Origin: Geobacter sp. UBA1603
GTDB taxonomy: Bacteria; Desulfobacterota; Desulfuromonadia; Geobacterales; Pseudopelobacteraceae
DNA: 12,610 nucleotides
Assembly (NCBI GenBank): GCA_002322035.1
Contig: DCNF01000105.1
Coordinates: 9,629-22,238 of the forward strand
Direction of reading: 5' to 3'
A program made the position numbers and the translations under genes. The notes beneath the pieces are model-generated. The model ran no database searches. It worked only from the letters and a program-made list of their open reading frames with translations, and was not told the DNA's origin. This document shows positions 6,899 to 12,610 of the stretch, piece after piece (the stretch's first letter is position 1; each line of letters begins with the position of its first letter).

Positions 6899-7773
6899 GC
6901 AACGTATTGAATTTTGGCATCCCCAAGGGGAGCCTGGAAAACGCCACGGTCGACCTCTTCAAGAAGGCCGGCTGGCAGATCGGCATTTCGTCGCGCAGCT
7001 ATTTCCCGAGCGTGGACGATGCCGAGATGAACTGCAAGCTGATCCGGCCCCAGGAGATGGCCAAGTACGTCGAGCGGGGCACCATCGATGCCGGCATCGC
7101 TGGACGCGACTGGGTCCGTGAGAACAACTCCGACGTCATCGAAGTCTGCGAAATGGTCTACTCCAAAGTGTCGCGCCGCCCGGCCCGCTGGGTACTGGTG
7201 GTGAACGGCGACTCCAAGGTCCAGAAGCCGGAGGACCTGCACGGAGCGACCATCTCCACCGAGTTGGTCGGTTTTACCACCCGTTACTTCGCCGAGCGAA
7301 ACATTCCGGTCAATGTGGAGTTTTCCTGGGGTGCCACTGAGGCCAAGGTGGTGGATGGACTCTGCGACGCCATCGTCGAGGTGACTGAAACCGGCTCCAC
7401 CATAAAGGCCAACGGACTGCGCATCGTCTGCGAACTGATGGAGTCGGTGCCGGTGCTGGTGGCCGGCAAGGCTGCCTGGGCTGATCCCTGGAAACGGGCC
7501 AAGATCGATACCATTGCTACCCTGCTCAAATCGTCCCTGGCCGCCGAGGGGATGGTCGGCCTGAAGATGAACGCACCGGCCGGGAAGGTCGCTGCCATAA
7601 CCGCGCTTTTGCCGAGCCTGAAGAACCCGACCGTGTCGCACCTCTATCAGTCGGACTGGCTCTCGATCGAGAGCATCATGAGCGAGAAGGAAGTCCGCCG
7701 GATCGTCCCGGAGCTGCTCAAGCTGGGGGCTGAAGGGATCATAGAGTATCCATTGAACAAAATCATCGTTTGA
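6895..7773 (+). CDS. hisG: ATP phosphoribosyltransferase HisG, long form
   Basis: HisG joins ATP and PRPP to make phosphoribosyl-ATP, the committed step of histidine synthesis. At 292 residues it is the long form. The catalytic type-2 periplasmic-binding-like domain covers about residues 1-215, with [19 protein letters not shown] at the start, [16 protein letters not shown] (62-77) and the PRPP-loop EVTETGST (162-169). A C-terminal ACT-like HisG_C domain (about 218-292, ending [13 protein letters not shown]) normally carries histidine feedback inhibition. Because the regulatory domain is built in, no HisZ partner should be needed, and none is seen. The ATG overlaps the hisI stop by 4 bp, so translation is probably coupled. 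A 28-bp gap leads to the small DUF6485 gene. Confidence 0.97.
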   Translation: MSNVLNFGIPKGSLENATVDLFKKAGWQIGISSRSYFPSVDDAEMNCKLIRPQEMAKYVERGTIDAGIAGRDWVRENNSDVIEVCEMVYSKVSRRPARWVLVVNGDSKVQKPEDLHGATISTELVGFTTRYFAERNIPVNVEFSWGATEAKVVDGLCDAIVEVTETGSTIKANGLRIVCELMESVPVLVAGKAAWADPWKRAKIDTIATLLKSSLAAEGMVGLKMNAPAGKVAAITALLPSLKNPTVSHLYQSDWLSIESIMSEKEVRRIVPELLKLGAEGIIEYPLNKIIV

Positions 7774-7801
7774 AGTGACGCAAACCCAAGGGAGTGTCCA
7801 C

Positions 7802-7996
7802 ATGTCATGTTCCAGAACCGGTGATGACTGCACATGCACCTACTCGGGCTGCCCACGCAAGGGGAACTGCTGCCAGTGTGTTGCCTACCACCGCAGCCGG
7901 AGTGAGGCCACCGGCTGTATGTTCACGCCGGCTGGTGAGCGCACCTACGACCGGTCGCTCAAGCACCTGATGCGGGATCGCGGCATCACTCCCTGA
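7802..7996 (+). CDS. Small Cys-rich DUF6485 family protein
   Basis: The protein has 64 residues with eight Cys (3, 10, 12, 17, 23, 24, 26, 39). The core CTCTYSGCPRKGNCCQCVAYHR, followed by GCMF and AERTYDRS-like GERTYDRSLKHLMR, matches the family I know as DUF6485, found mostly in anaerobic bacteria and archaea. The Cys spacing (C-x-C-x4-C-x5-CC-x-C, then a later Cys) suggests binding of zinc or an iron-sulfur cluster; this is inference. There is no signal peptide, so it should be cytosolic. The ATG at 7802 is chosen because GGGAG lies 8 bp upstream and the family begins here; an in-frame GTG at 7775 would add nine residues with no ribosome binding site. It lies between hisG (28 bp) and the pseudouridine synthase gene (11 bp), so it belongs to the same transcript. 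Function unknown. Confidence 0.85.
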   Translation: MSCSRTGDDCTCTYSGCPRKGNCCQCVAYHRSRSEATGCMFTPAGERTYDRSLKHLMRDRGITP

Positions 7997-8007
7997 AAAG
8001 GGCGCCG

Positions 8008-8895
8008 ATGCTCACCTACACGATCACACCCCGCGACCACTGCCTCCGCTTTGAAGGCTACCTGCGCTCCCTCATGCCTCAGGCTCCGGCCGGTTACGTC
8101 CGCAAATTGATCAAAAACGGAGCTGTCCGGTTGAACGGTGCCGCGGCAGGTATTGACACCCCGATTTTTACCTCCGATATCGTCGTGCTCAAGGAAAGTG
8201 CCGCACTGACAGCTCAACTGGCGGCATCCCCCCTCCCACTTGATGTCCTTTACGAAGACGACCGGATCGCCATCATCAACAAGGTTGCCGGCTTGCCGAT
8301 GCATCGCACGGCCGAGCGGGAGCCGAACCTGGTGGACAGCGCTGCCGCCTGTTTCAGCGGAGTAGACAAATTCTATCCGGTCAACCGCATCGACCGCGGA
8401 ACGTCAGGGGCCGTCATCCTGGCAAAAAGTTCTTCCAGTGCCGGAATATACGGCAGGCACGTCAAGGAGAACGGACTTGACAAACTTTACCTGGCCCTGG
8501 TGAGGGGAATTCCTGAAATGGCTGGATTGATCGATACCCCTCTGGATGACAAGGAGTCCGTGACACGCTTCCGTATGCTGCAGGCCGGTGACGGTGCGGC
8601 CCTGCTGGCCGTGGTGCCGGTCAGCGGCCGTATGCACCAGATCAGACGCCATCTCCAGATGACCGGTCATCCGGTGCTTGGTGACAAGCGTTACGGTGGA
8701 GGCGAGTGTGCCGGCTATGCCGGTTTCTGCCTGCACTCGTTCCGCACGGTGCTGGAGCGCCCTGGCGCCGGTCCGTTGACCGTCTGTGCACCGTTTCCTT
8801 ACGGTCTTCTGGAGGTCTGCAGCCGTTTCTCCGTCATGCCGGACCGTGTGCTGGAGCGTCTCAAACTGATAGTAACAGGAAAGGAACAGCTATGA
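8008..8895 (+). CDS. RluA-family pseudouridine synthase
   Basis: The enzyme isomerises specific uridines in rRNA or tRNA to pseudouridine. The 295-residue product has an N-terminal S4-like RNA-binding segment (APAGYVRKLIKNGAVRLNG, about residues 27-44) and a catalytic domain from about residue 78. LDVLYEDDRIAIINKVAGLPMHR is the typical domain opening. The catalytic motif reads NRIDRGTSGAVILAKS, with Asp129 as the nucleophile and Asn in place of the more common His at the motif's first position. VSGRMHQIRRHLQMTGHPVLGDKRYG (206-231) is the conserved RluA-family segment. The target site cannot be told from sequence, so no symbol is given. AAAAGGG upstream serves as the ribosome binding site. The stop overlaps the next start (ATGA). 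Confidence 0.93.
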   Translation: MLTYTITPRDHCLRFEGYLRSLMPQAPAGYVRKLIKNGAVRLNGAAAGIDTPIFTSDIVVLKESAALTAQLAASPLPLDVLYEDDRIAIINKVAGLPMHRTAEREPNLVDSAAACFSGVDKFYPVNRIDRGTSGAVILAKSSSSAGIYGRHVKENGLDKLYLALVRGIPEMAGLIDTPLDDKESVTRFRMLQAGDGAALLAVVPVSGRMHQIRRHLQMTGHPVLGDKRYGGGECAGYAGFCLHSFRTVLERPGAGPLTVCAPFPYGLLEVCSRFSVMPDRVLERLKLIVTGKEQL

Positions 8896-9659
8896 ACGGG
8901 CAGACTGTTTTCATCACCGGAGCGTCGGCCGGGTTCGGCGAAGCCTGCGCCCGTGTGTTTGCGACCCCGGGGAACCGCCTGGTGCTGACCGCACGGCGGG
9001 TTGACCCGCTGATCAGGCTGCAGGAGGAATTCTCCCCTGTCTGTGACGTCCATATTATCCCACTTGACGTGCGGGACCGTGAAGCGCTGCAGGGGGCGGT
9101 TGATTCACTGCCAGAGCGCTTCCGTGAGATCGACGTGCTGGTGAACAACGCCGGCCTGGCGCTTGGTCTGGAGCCGGCCCACCGTGTTGACCTTGACGAC
9201 TGGGAGACCATGGTCGATACCAATATCAAGGGGCTCATGTACTGCACCCGTTTTATCCTGCCCGGCATGGTGGCCCGCAATCGAGGCCATATCGTCAACA
9301 TCAGTTCCACTGCCGGTGCCTGGCCCTATCCGGGCGGCAACGTCTACGGCGGAACAAAAGCCTTTGTGACCCAGTTCTCCCGAAATCTCCGCTGTGACCT
9401 GGCCGGCACGAAGGTTCGGGTGACCTGCATCCAGCCCGGTATGGCTGAAACCGAGTTTTCAAAGGTGCGCTTCAAGGGGGATGAGGAAAAAGCCGGCCAG
9501 GTCTATGAGGGTACCGAACCGCTGACAGCCGCAGATATCGCTGAAACGGTGGCCTGGGTGGTCGGCCGTCCGGCGCATGTCAACATCAATACCCTGGAAG
9601 TGATGTGCGTCGACCAGGCCTGGGGGCCGTTCACCGTGAACCGCTCCGCGAAGGAGTAG
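8892..9659 (+). CDS. YdfG-like NADP-dependent short-chain dehydrogenase
   Basis: This is a cytosolic oxidoreductase of 255 residues with a classical SDR layout. The dinucleotide motif is TGASAGFG (9-16), with Arg35-Arg36 at the end of the second strand favouring NADP(H). NNAGLALG begins at residue 85. The active site is Asn111, Ser139 (NISSTAG), Tyr152 and Lys156 (YGGTK). Several long blocks match E. coli YdfG as I recall it: NNAGLALG-EPAH, DWETM-DTN-KGL, TAG-WPY-GGNVYG-TKAF and PAHVNINTLE. YdfG acts on 3-hydroxy acids such as L-allo-threonine and serine and on malonic semialdehyde, so similar activity is likely but unproven. The ATG at 8892 overlaps the pseudouridine synthase stop by 4 bp, and GGAAAGGA upstream is the ribosome binding site. 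Confidence 0.92.
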   Translation: MNGQTVFITGASAGFGEACARVFATPGNRLVLTARRVDPLIRLQEEFSPVCDVHIIPLDVRDREALQGAVDSLPERFREIDVLVNNAGLALGLEPAHRVDLDDWETMVDTNIKGLMYCTRFILPGMVARNRGHIVNISSTAGAWPYPGGNVYGGTKAFVTQFSRNLRCDLAGTKVRVTCIQPGMAETEFSKVRFKGDEEKAGQVYEGTEPLTAADIAETVAWVVGRPAHVNINTLEVMCVDQAWGPFTVNRSAKE

Positions 9660-9717
9660 TGCAGAATTCCGGCTTCTCCGTTTACAGGAGAGGTTATCGT
9701 GTGAAGGAGGTAGATCC

Positions 9718-11367
9718 ATGCTTCGATTGTCGATACTCCTGCTTGTGTCAGCACTGCCGGCCGCCGTTTCAGCAGCCCCCCCCAAAGCGATCATCGCCCA
9801 GCCGCGCATCTCGGCGGTCACTGTCTATCCGGACCGGGCCATGACCGTCCGCACAGCAACGGTGGCGCTTACTCCCGGGAGCTGGACGGTTACCTTCGCC
9901 GGCCTGCCGGTGATTCTCCAGGACGATTCTGTGCGAGTTGAAGGCAAGGGGAGTGCCGGCGCAACCATCACCGGCATCGAGGTCAAGCGCACATTTCTGG
10001 AACAGGCCGCCGAGAAGAAGGCCCGCGTGATCGACGAGGAGATCCGCTCCCTGGAGCGCCGTTCTGGTTTGCTCGATGCCAAGCGTGCCGGGCTGGTGTC
10101 GCAGAAGTCCTTTATCGAATCGATCCGCGTTGCCTGGGGTGACCGCATTTCCAAAGAGCTGGCCATTGGCCGCCCCACCAATGCCGAACTGCTGGATGCA
10201 TCCAGCTTCGTTGGTGCCGGGATTACCAAGGTGGAAGAGCAGACCAGGGACATCGACAATGAAAAGCGCCAGATCAAGGACAAGATCGACGCCCTGCGGC
10301 GCCAGCGTGACGAGGTTGCCGGCAGCAGCCGCAAGGAGATCAAGACGGTCGAGGTCGGAGTCGAGGTCGCCCAGTCCGGTGAGCTGGGGCTGGAACTGTC
10401 AGCGGTACTGCCCCAGGCCGGATGGGAACCGGTCTACGACGTCCGTCTGGCCCGCGACGGCAAGCAGGCCGAACTCACCGCCCGCGCCCTGGTCCGCCAG
10501 CAGACCGGCGAAGACTGGAACGACGTCAGTCTGACCCTTTCCACTGCCCGCCCTGCTGCCGGGGGCGCTCCCCCGGAGCTTTCGCCCTGGCGTATCTCCT
10601 TCTACCGCCCGCCGCCTCCGATGCCGGTTATGGCTGCACCCGCGCCGATGCGGGCCAAGAAGGCCGCCCGTATGGTTGATATGGACGAGCAGGAGATGCC
10701 GCGAGTTATGGCCGAATCGGCGCCGGCCGCTTTCCAGACGGCCCAGGTCAGCGACGAGCAGACTTCGGTCAGTTTCCGCATCCCGCGCCCGCTCGACATC
10801 CCTTCTGACGGGAGCCAGCACAGCACGGTGCTGGCGGTAAACCAGCTTCCGGTCAACCTGGAGTTCCAGGCGGCCCCAAAACTTTCACCGGCGGTGTTCC
10901 TGTCATCGAAGCTCACCAACAAGGCGGCCTATCCACTGCTGCCGGGCAAGGTCAGCACCTTTATCGGCAATTCGTTCACCGGTTCGTCCTGGCTGAAAAA
11001 GGTTGCCGTTGGTGAGGAATTCGGCCTGTTCTTTGGCAGTGACGACCAGGTTACGGTCAAGCGTGAAGAGCTGAAGCAGCACAAGGAGGCGGGTATGTTC
11101 GGCGGCAGCCGCATGAGCTACCGCTATCGGATTGAGGTCGCCAATTTCCGCTCCGACAGCCAGACCGTACTGGTGCGGGACCAGCTGCCGCTGGCCGGCG
11201 ATGCCGAGATCAAGGTGTCGCTGGACGAGCCATCTCTCAAGCCCGATGAGGTAAAGGCTGATGGCTCTTTGCTGTGGAAGCTGCCGCTCAAACCGGGGGA
11301 GAAGAAGGAGATTACCTTCGGGATTATCGTTGAATACCCGAAGGATCGTGAGGTCACCGGACTGTAA
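9718..11367 (+). CDS. Exported MuiA-family protein (DUF4140 plus DUF4139)
   Basis: The 549-residue product has a signal peptide (MLRLSILLLVSALPAAVSA, cut near residue 19). The N-terminal DUF4140 domain (about 31-130) opens with ISAVTVYPDRAMTVR. Charged helices at about 95-135 and 171-205 (EEQTRDIDNEKRQIKDKIDALRRQ) look like a coiled coil. The DUF4139 domain runs from about 215 to the end with AGWEPVYDVRL and GEDWNDVSLTLSTARP. A Pro/Met-rich, low-complexity loop (about 297-333) interrupts it. This is the family annotated as mucoidy inhibitor MuiA in Enterobacteria, where it affects capsule; its biochemical role is unknown and may differ here. A strong ribosome binding site AAGGAGG (9704-9710) precedes the ATG by 7 bp. 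The gap of 58 bp after the dehydrogenase suggests it ends the same operon. Its 3' end overlaps the convergent gene by 14 bp. Confidence 0.9.
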   Translation: MLRLSILLLVSALPAAVSAAPPKAIIAQPRISAVTVYPDRAMTVRTATVALTPGSWTVTFAGLPVILQDDSVRVEGKGSAGATITGIEVKRTFLEQAAEKKARVIDEEIRSLERRSGLLDAKRAGLVSQKSFIESIRVAWGDRISKELAIGRPTNAELLDASSFVGAGITKVEEQTRDIDNEKRQIKDKIDALRRQRDEVAGSSRKEIKTVEVGVEVAQSGELGLELSAVLPQAGWEPVYDVRLARDGKQAELTARALVRQQTGEDWNDVSLTLSTARPAAGGAPPELSPWRISFYRPPPPMPVMAAPAPMRAKKAARMVDMDEQEMPRVMAESAPAAFQTAQVSDEQTSVSFRIPRPLDIPSDGSQHSTVLAVNQLPVNLEFQAAPKLSPAVFLSSKLTNKAAYPLLPGKVSTFIGNSFTGSSWLKKVAVGEEFGLFFGSDDQVTVKREELKQHKEAGMFGGSRMSYRYRIEVANFRSDSQTVLVRDQLPLAGDAEIKVSLDEPSLKPDEVKADGSLLWKLPLKPGEKKEITFGIIVEYPKDREVTGL

Positions 11368-12115
11368 ACTCGGTAAGATGGGTGCGGTATTTCAGCGGCA
11401 CATGCTGCTGCTGGAGCTTCGGATTGCAGCGTGAATCGATGGCCAGATGTTTGAAATAGCGCTGCCAGAGCATGGTGAACGCCTGTTCCTCATCGGTGAG
11501 GGCAGGCGTTCTTTTTTGCTCGATCCCCTGGACCAGTCTCCAGGTCTGGCCCTCAAAGGCTGCCGCCTGGGCGCGCTTCAGGTCGTGGATAACCCATGGA
11601 CGATCGCCGATGCGGGTGGTGAAATGAGATGCGATCAGCGGGAGAATGTCGAAATCCGGCTCGATGGCGGCATAGAGGAATCCATCCGACACCTCGCGGA
11701 ACCGGACAAATCCCTTGAACTTGTGGGCTTCGCGGGCCACTCTCTGGGCAATTCCGTGGACAGAGCGGACCGGCTCTCTGGTCAGCATGCTGTCGAGGCT
11801 CCGGCCTGTCTCCAGCCCGAGTGACAGATAGCGCCAGAGCAGGGTTTCGATGCCCGGCTGCCGGCTGTGGAAGGCGTAGCGGACTGTTGCGAAGGCCTCC
11901 CGGGAAACTGCGGTGATAAACCGCTTCCGGAAGTTCAGCGCCGTTTCCCGCACGGTTGGCACCTCGAATTCCTCTCCGCAGAACAACGAGAGATTTCTGT
12001 TGTCTGTGGCTGCGGCAAACTCAAGCTGCACCGCCTCTGTATCGAGGCCATGGGCCACAGCGCAGAGGAAGCCTTCGAAACTGCCGTCGTAGATGTAAAC
12101 CCTGCCATCCCTCAT
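11354..12115 (-). CDS. DUF4130/TIGR03915-type putative DNA metabolism protein
   Basis: The product has 253 residues. The opening VYIYDGSFEGFLCAVAHGL and the later HKFKGFVRFRE, AAIEPDFDILPLIASHFTTRIGDRPWVIHDLKRAQAA and the C-terminal EEQAFTMLWQRYFKHLAIDSRCNPKLQQQHVPLKYRTHLTEF match the family I know as TIGR03915/DUF4130. This family is usually encoded beside a radical SAM protein (TIGR03916) or fused to a UdgX-type uracil-DNA glycosylase, hence the link to DNA repair. Neither partner is in the window. Cytosolic, no signal. I chose the ATG at 12115 because the family starts just after it and AGGAG lies 11 bp upstream. An in-frame ATG at 12160 would add 15 residues of unconserved look (NGGLTIGQTGDAGR). 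It is divergent from the ATPase gene. Confidence 0.85.
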   Translation of the reverse strand: MRDGRVYIYDGSFEGFLCAVAHGLDTEAVQLEFAAATDNRNLSLFCGEEFEVPTVRETALNFRKRFITAVSREAFATVRYAFHSRQPGIETLLWRYLSLGLETGRSLDSMLTREPVRSVHGIAQRVAREAHKFKGFVRFREVSDGFLYAAIEPDFDILPLIASHFTTRIGDRPWVIHDLKRAQAAAFEGQTWRLVQGIEQKRTPALTDEEQAFTMLWQRYFKHLAIDSRCNPKLQQQHVPLKYRTHLTEFTVR

Positions 12116-12263
12116 TCTGCCTGCATCTCCTGTCTGGCCGATTGTCAGGCCCCCATTCATTTTCCATCGGCCTATCTTACCATATTACCCTGGAATTTAT
12201 AATCACGGAGCATGAAGTAATCCCGGTTAATCTGGGAGATCGCGATACGGCGCATCATTTTCT

Positions 12264-12296
12264 GTACAAATTGTAAATTGAATTGACAATATGTAC
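12264..12296 (+). promoter_or_regulatory. 33-bp near-perfect palindrome, candidate operator of the ATPase gene
   Basis: The left arm GTACAAATTGT (12264-12274) and right arm ACAATATGTAC (12286-12296) are complementary at 10 of 11 positions. The 11 bases between them continue the dyad (AATT-G-AATT around the centre at 12280). In all, 14 of 16 base pairs are symmetric. The site covers the whole -35 (TTGACA, 12283-12288) of the promoter that follows, the position expected for a repressor. A weaker TTGT-N11-ACAA match with the same spacing lies at 12307-12325, over the -10 and start codon. Confidence 0.65.
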
Positions 12297-12310
12297 CAGC
12301 GTGGTATTGT
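12283..12310 (+). promoter_or_regulatory. Sigma70 promoter of the ATPase gene, placed for a leaderless transcript
   Basis: A consensus -35 TTGACA (12283-12288), a 16-bp spacer and TATTGT (12305-12310, 4 of 6) stand just before the gene. Only six bases (CCCGGC) separate the -10 from the ATG at 12317, so the transcript should start on or next to the A of ATG. No Shine-Dalgarno sequence is present, in agreement with leaderless translation. Confidence 0.6.
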
Positions 12311-12316
12311 CCCGGC

Positions 12317-12610
12317 ATGATACAACGAACAGCATTTACAACCATCATGCGTCTTGCCAAGGGGTTTCCGGTTATTGCCATCACCGGACCGCGCCAGTCA
12401 GGCAAAACAACCCTTGCCAAATGTGCATTTCCCGACAAACCCTATCTGACGCTTGAAGACCCGGACACGCGTCTTTTGGCTGAAAACGATCCGCGAGGGC
12501 TCCTCTCAACATACCCGGACGGCATGATTCTCGACGAAGTGCAACGGGCTCCGCAACTTTTTTCGTACCTGCAAGGTTTTATAGATAGCAACCTAATTCC
12601 GGGGAAATAT
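12317..12610 (+). CDS. AAA_14-type ATPase (probably with DUF4143), partial at right edge
   Basis: 98 codons are visible before the window ends. The protein starts MIQRTAFTTIMRLAKGFPVIAITGPRQSGKTT: Walker A is GPRQSGKTT (about residues 24-32). Further on, the pattern YLTLEDPDTRLLAENDPRGLL and the Walker B segment GMILDEVQRAP with the acidic pair Asp-Glu are hallmarks of the AAA_14 family. Such proteins normally run to about 380-420 residues with a C-terminal DUF4143 domain, which has been linked to the PD-(D/E)XK nuclease fold; that part is outside. The cellular role is not established. Many genomes carry several scattered copies, often in variable regions. The start is fixed by the promoter position and by the family N-terminus. 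The visible 3' part uses codons less common in the neighbours (ATA, CTA, AGC, AAC in a row), which hints at transfer. Confidence 0.88.
   Translation, partial: MIQRTAFTTIMRLAKGFPVIAITGPRQSGKTTLAKCAFPDKPYLTLEDPDTRLLAENDPRGLLSTYPDGMILDEVQRAPQLFSYLQGFIDSNLIPGKY

Noticed and set aside
6886..7839. A 317-codon open frame on the minus strand
   Set aside because: It is antisense to hisG, which is certain from its motifs; the translation (rich in His, Gly and Asp) is typical of a mirror frame in GC-rich DNA.
8706..8891. An upstream extension of the dehydrogenase frame
   Set aside because: The extra 62 residues lie inside the pseudouridine synthase gene in another frame; the Rossmann fold begins right at the ATG at 8892, which has a good ribosome binding site.
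12210..12227. Small imperfect dyad around TCCCGG-TTAAT-CTGGGA
   Set aside because: Six pairs including a mismatch-type G-T; too weak to separate from chance next to the far better palindrome at 12264-12296.
12172..12438. 88-codon minus-strand frame spanning the intergenic region
   Set aside because: It runs antisense into the ATPase gene and through the palindromic operator; no ribosome binding site or family resemblance.

Overview
The window is a gene-dense bacterial chromosome segment, by eye moderately GC-rich, with no stretch above about 160 bp lacking a gene. I see no rRNA, tRNA, CRISPR array, insertion sequence or integrase. The gene set points to a deltaproteobacterium of the Geobacter/Pelobacter (Desulfuromonadales) type: tandem DUF507 genes, an exported monoheme c-type cytochrome, long-form HisG, a DUF6485 protein, and a DUF4130/TIGR03915 protein. 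This assignment is inference from gene content, not from a marker gene.

Left arm (1-2762, minus strand). The order of transcription is hemW, nuoE, nuoF. HemW is a radical SAM heme chaperone. NuoE and NuoF form the NADH-oxidising flavin/iron-sulfur module. NuoF runs off the left edge, so I cannot tell whether the module serves complex I, a hydrogenase or a formate dehydrogenase. hemW shares a compact 35-bp promoter region with a divergent cytochrome c gene (2832-3140, plus strand), which ends at a clear intrinsic terminator.

Centre (3211-6434, plus strand). Four genes run together: two DUF507 genes overlapping by 4 bp, a lipoprotein gene overlapping the second by 1 bp, and, 49 bp later, a large exported Slt-type lytic transglycosylase. 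This looks like an envelope-related operon.

Right centre (6521-11367, plus strand). A strong-looking sigma70-type promoter precedes hisI and hisG (histidine biosynthesis steps 3 and 1). These are followed closely by a Cys-rich DUF6485 protein, an RluA-family pseudouridine synthase, a YdfG-like short-chain dehydrogenase and an exported MuiA-family DUF4140/DUF4139 protein. Most junctions are overlaps or short gaps, so one long mixed-function transcript is plausible.

Right edge. A DUF4130/TIGR03915 putative DNA-metabolism gene lies on the minus strand, and its 3' end overlaps that of the muiA-like gene by 14 bp. A divergent AAA_14-type ATPase gene starts at 12317 and runs off the right edge.

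The most notable non-coding signal is a 33-bp near-perfect palindrome covering the -35 of the ATPase gene; the promoter is placed so that the transcript should begin at or next to the ATG (leaderless). nuoE and probably hemW also have promoters immediately against their start codons with no Shine-Dalgarno sequence. I did not find a complete, obviously new multi-gene system here. The best leads are the ATPase operator, the DUF507/lipoprotein/Slt operon and the DUF4130 gene that lacks its usual radical-SAM partner beside it.
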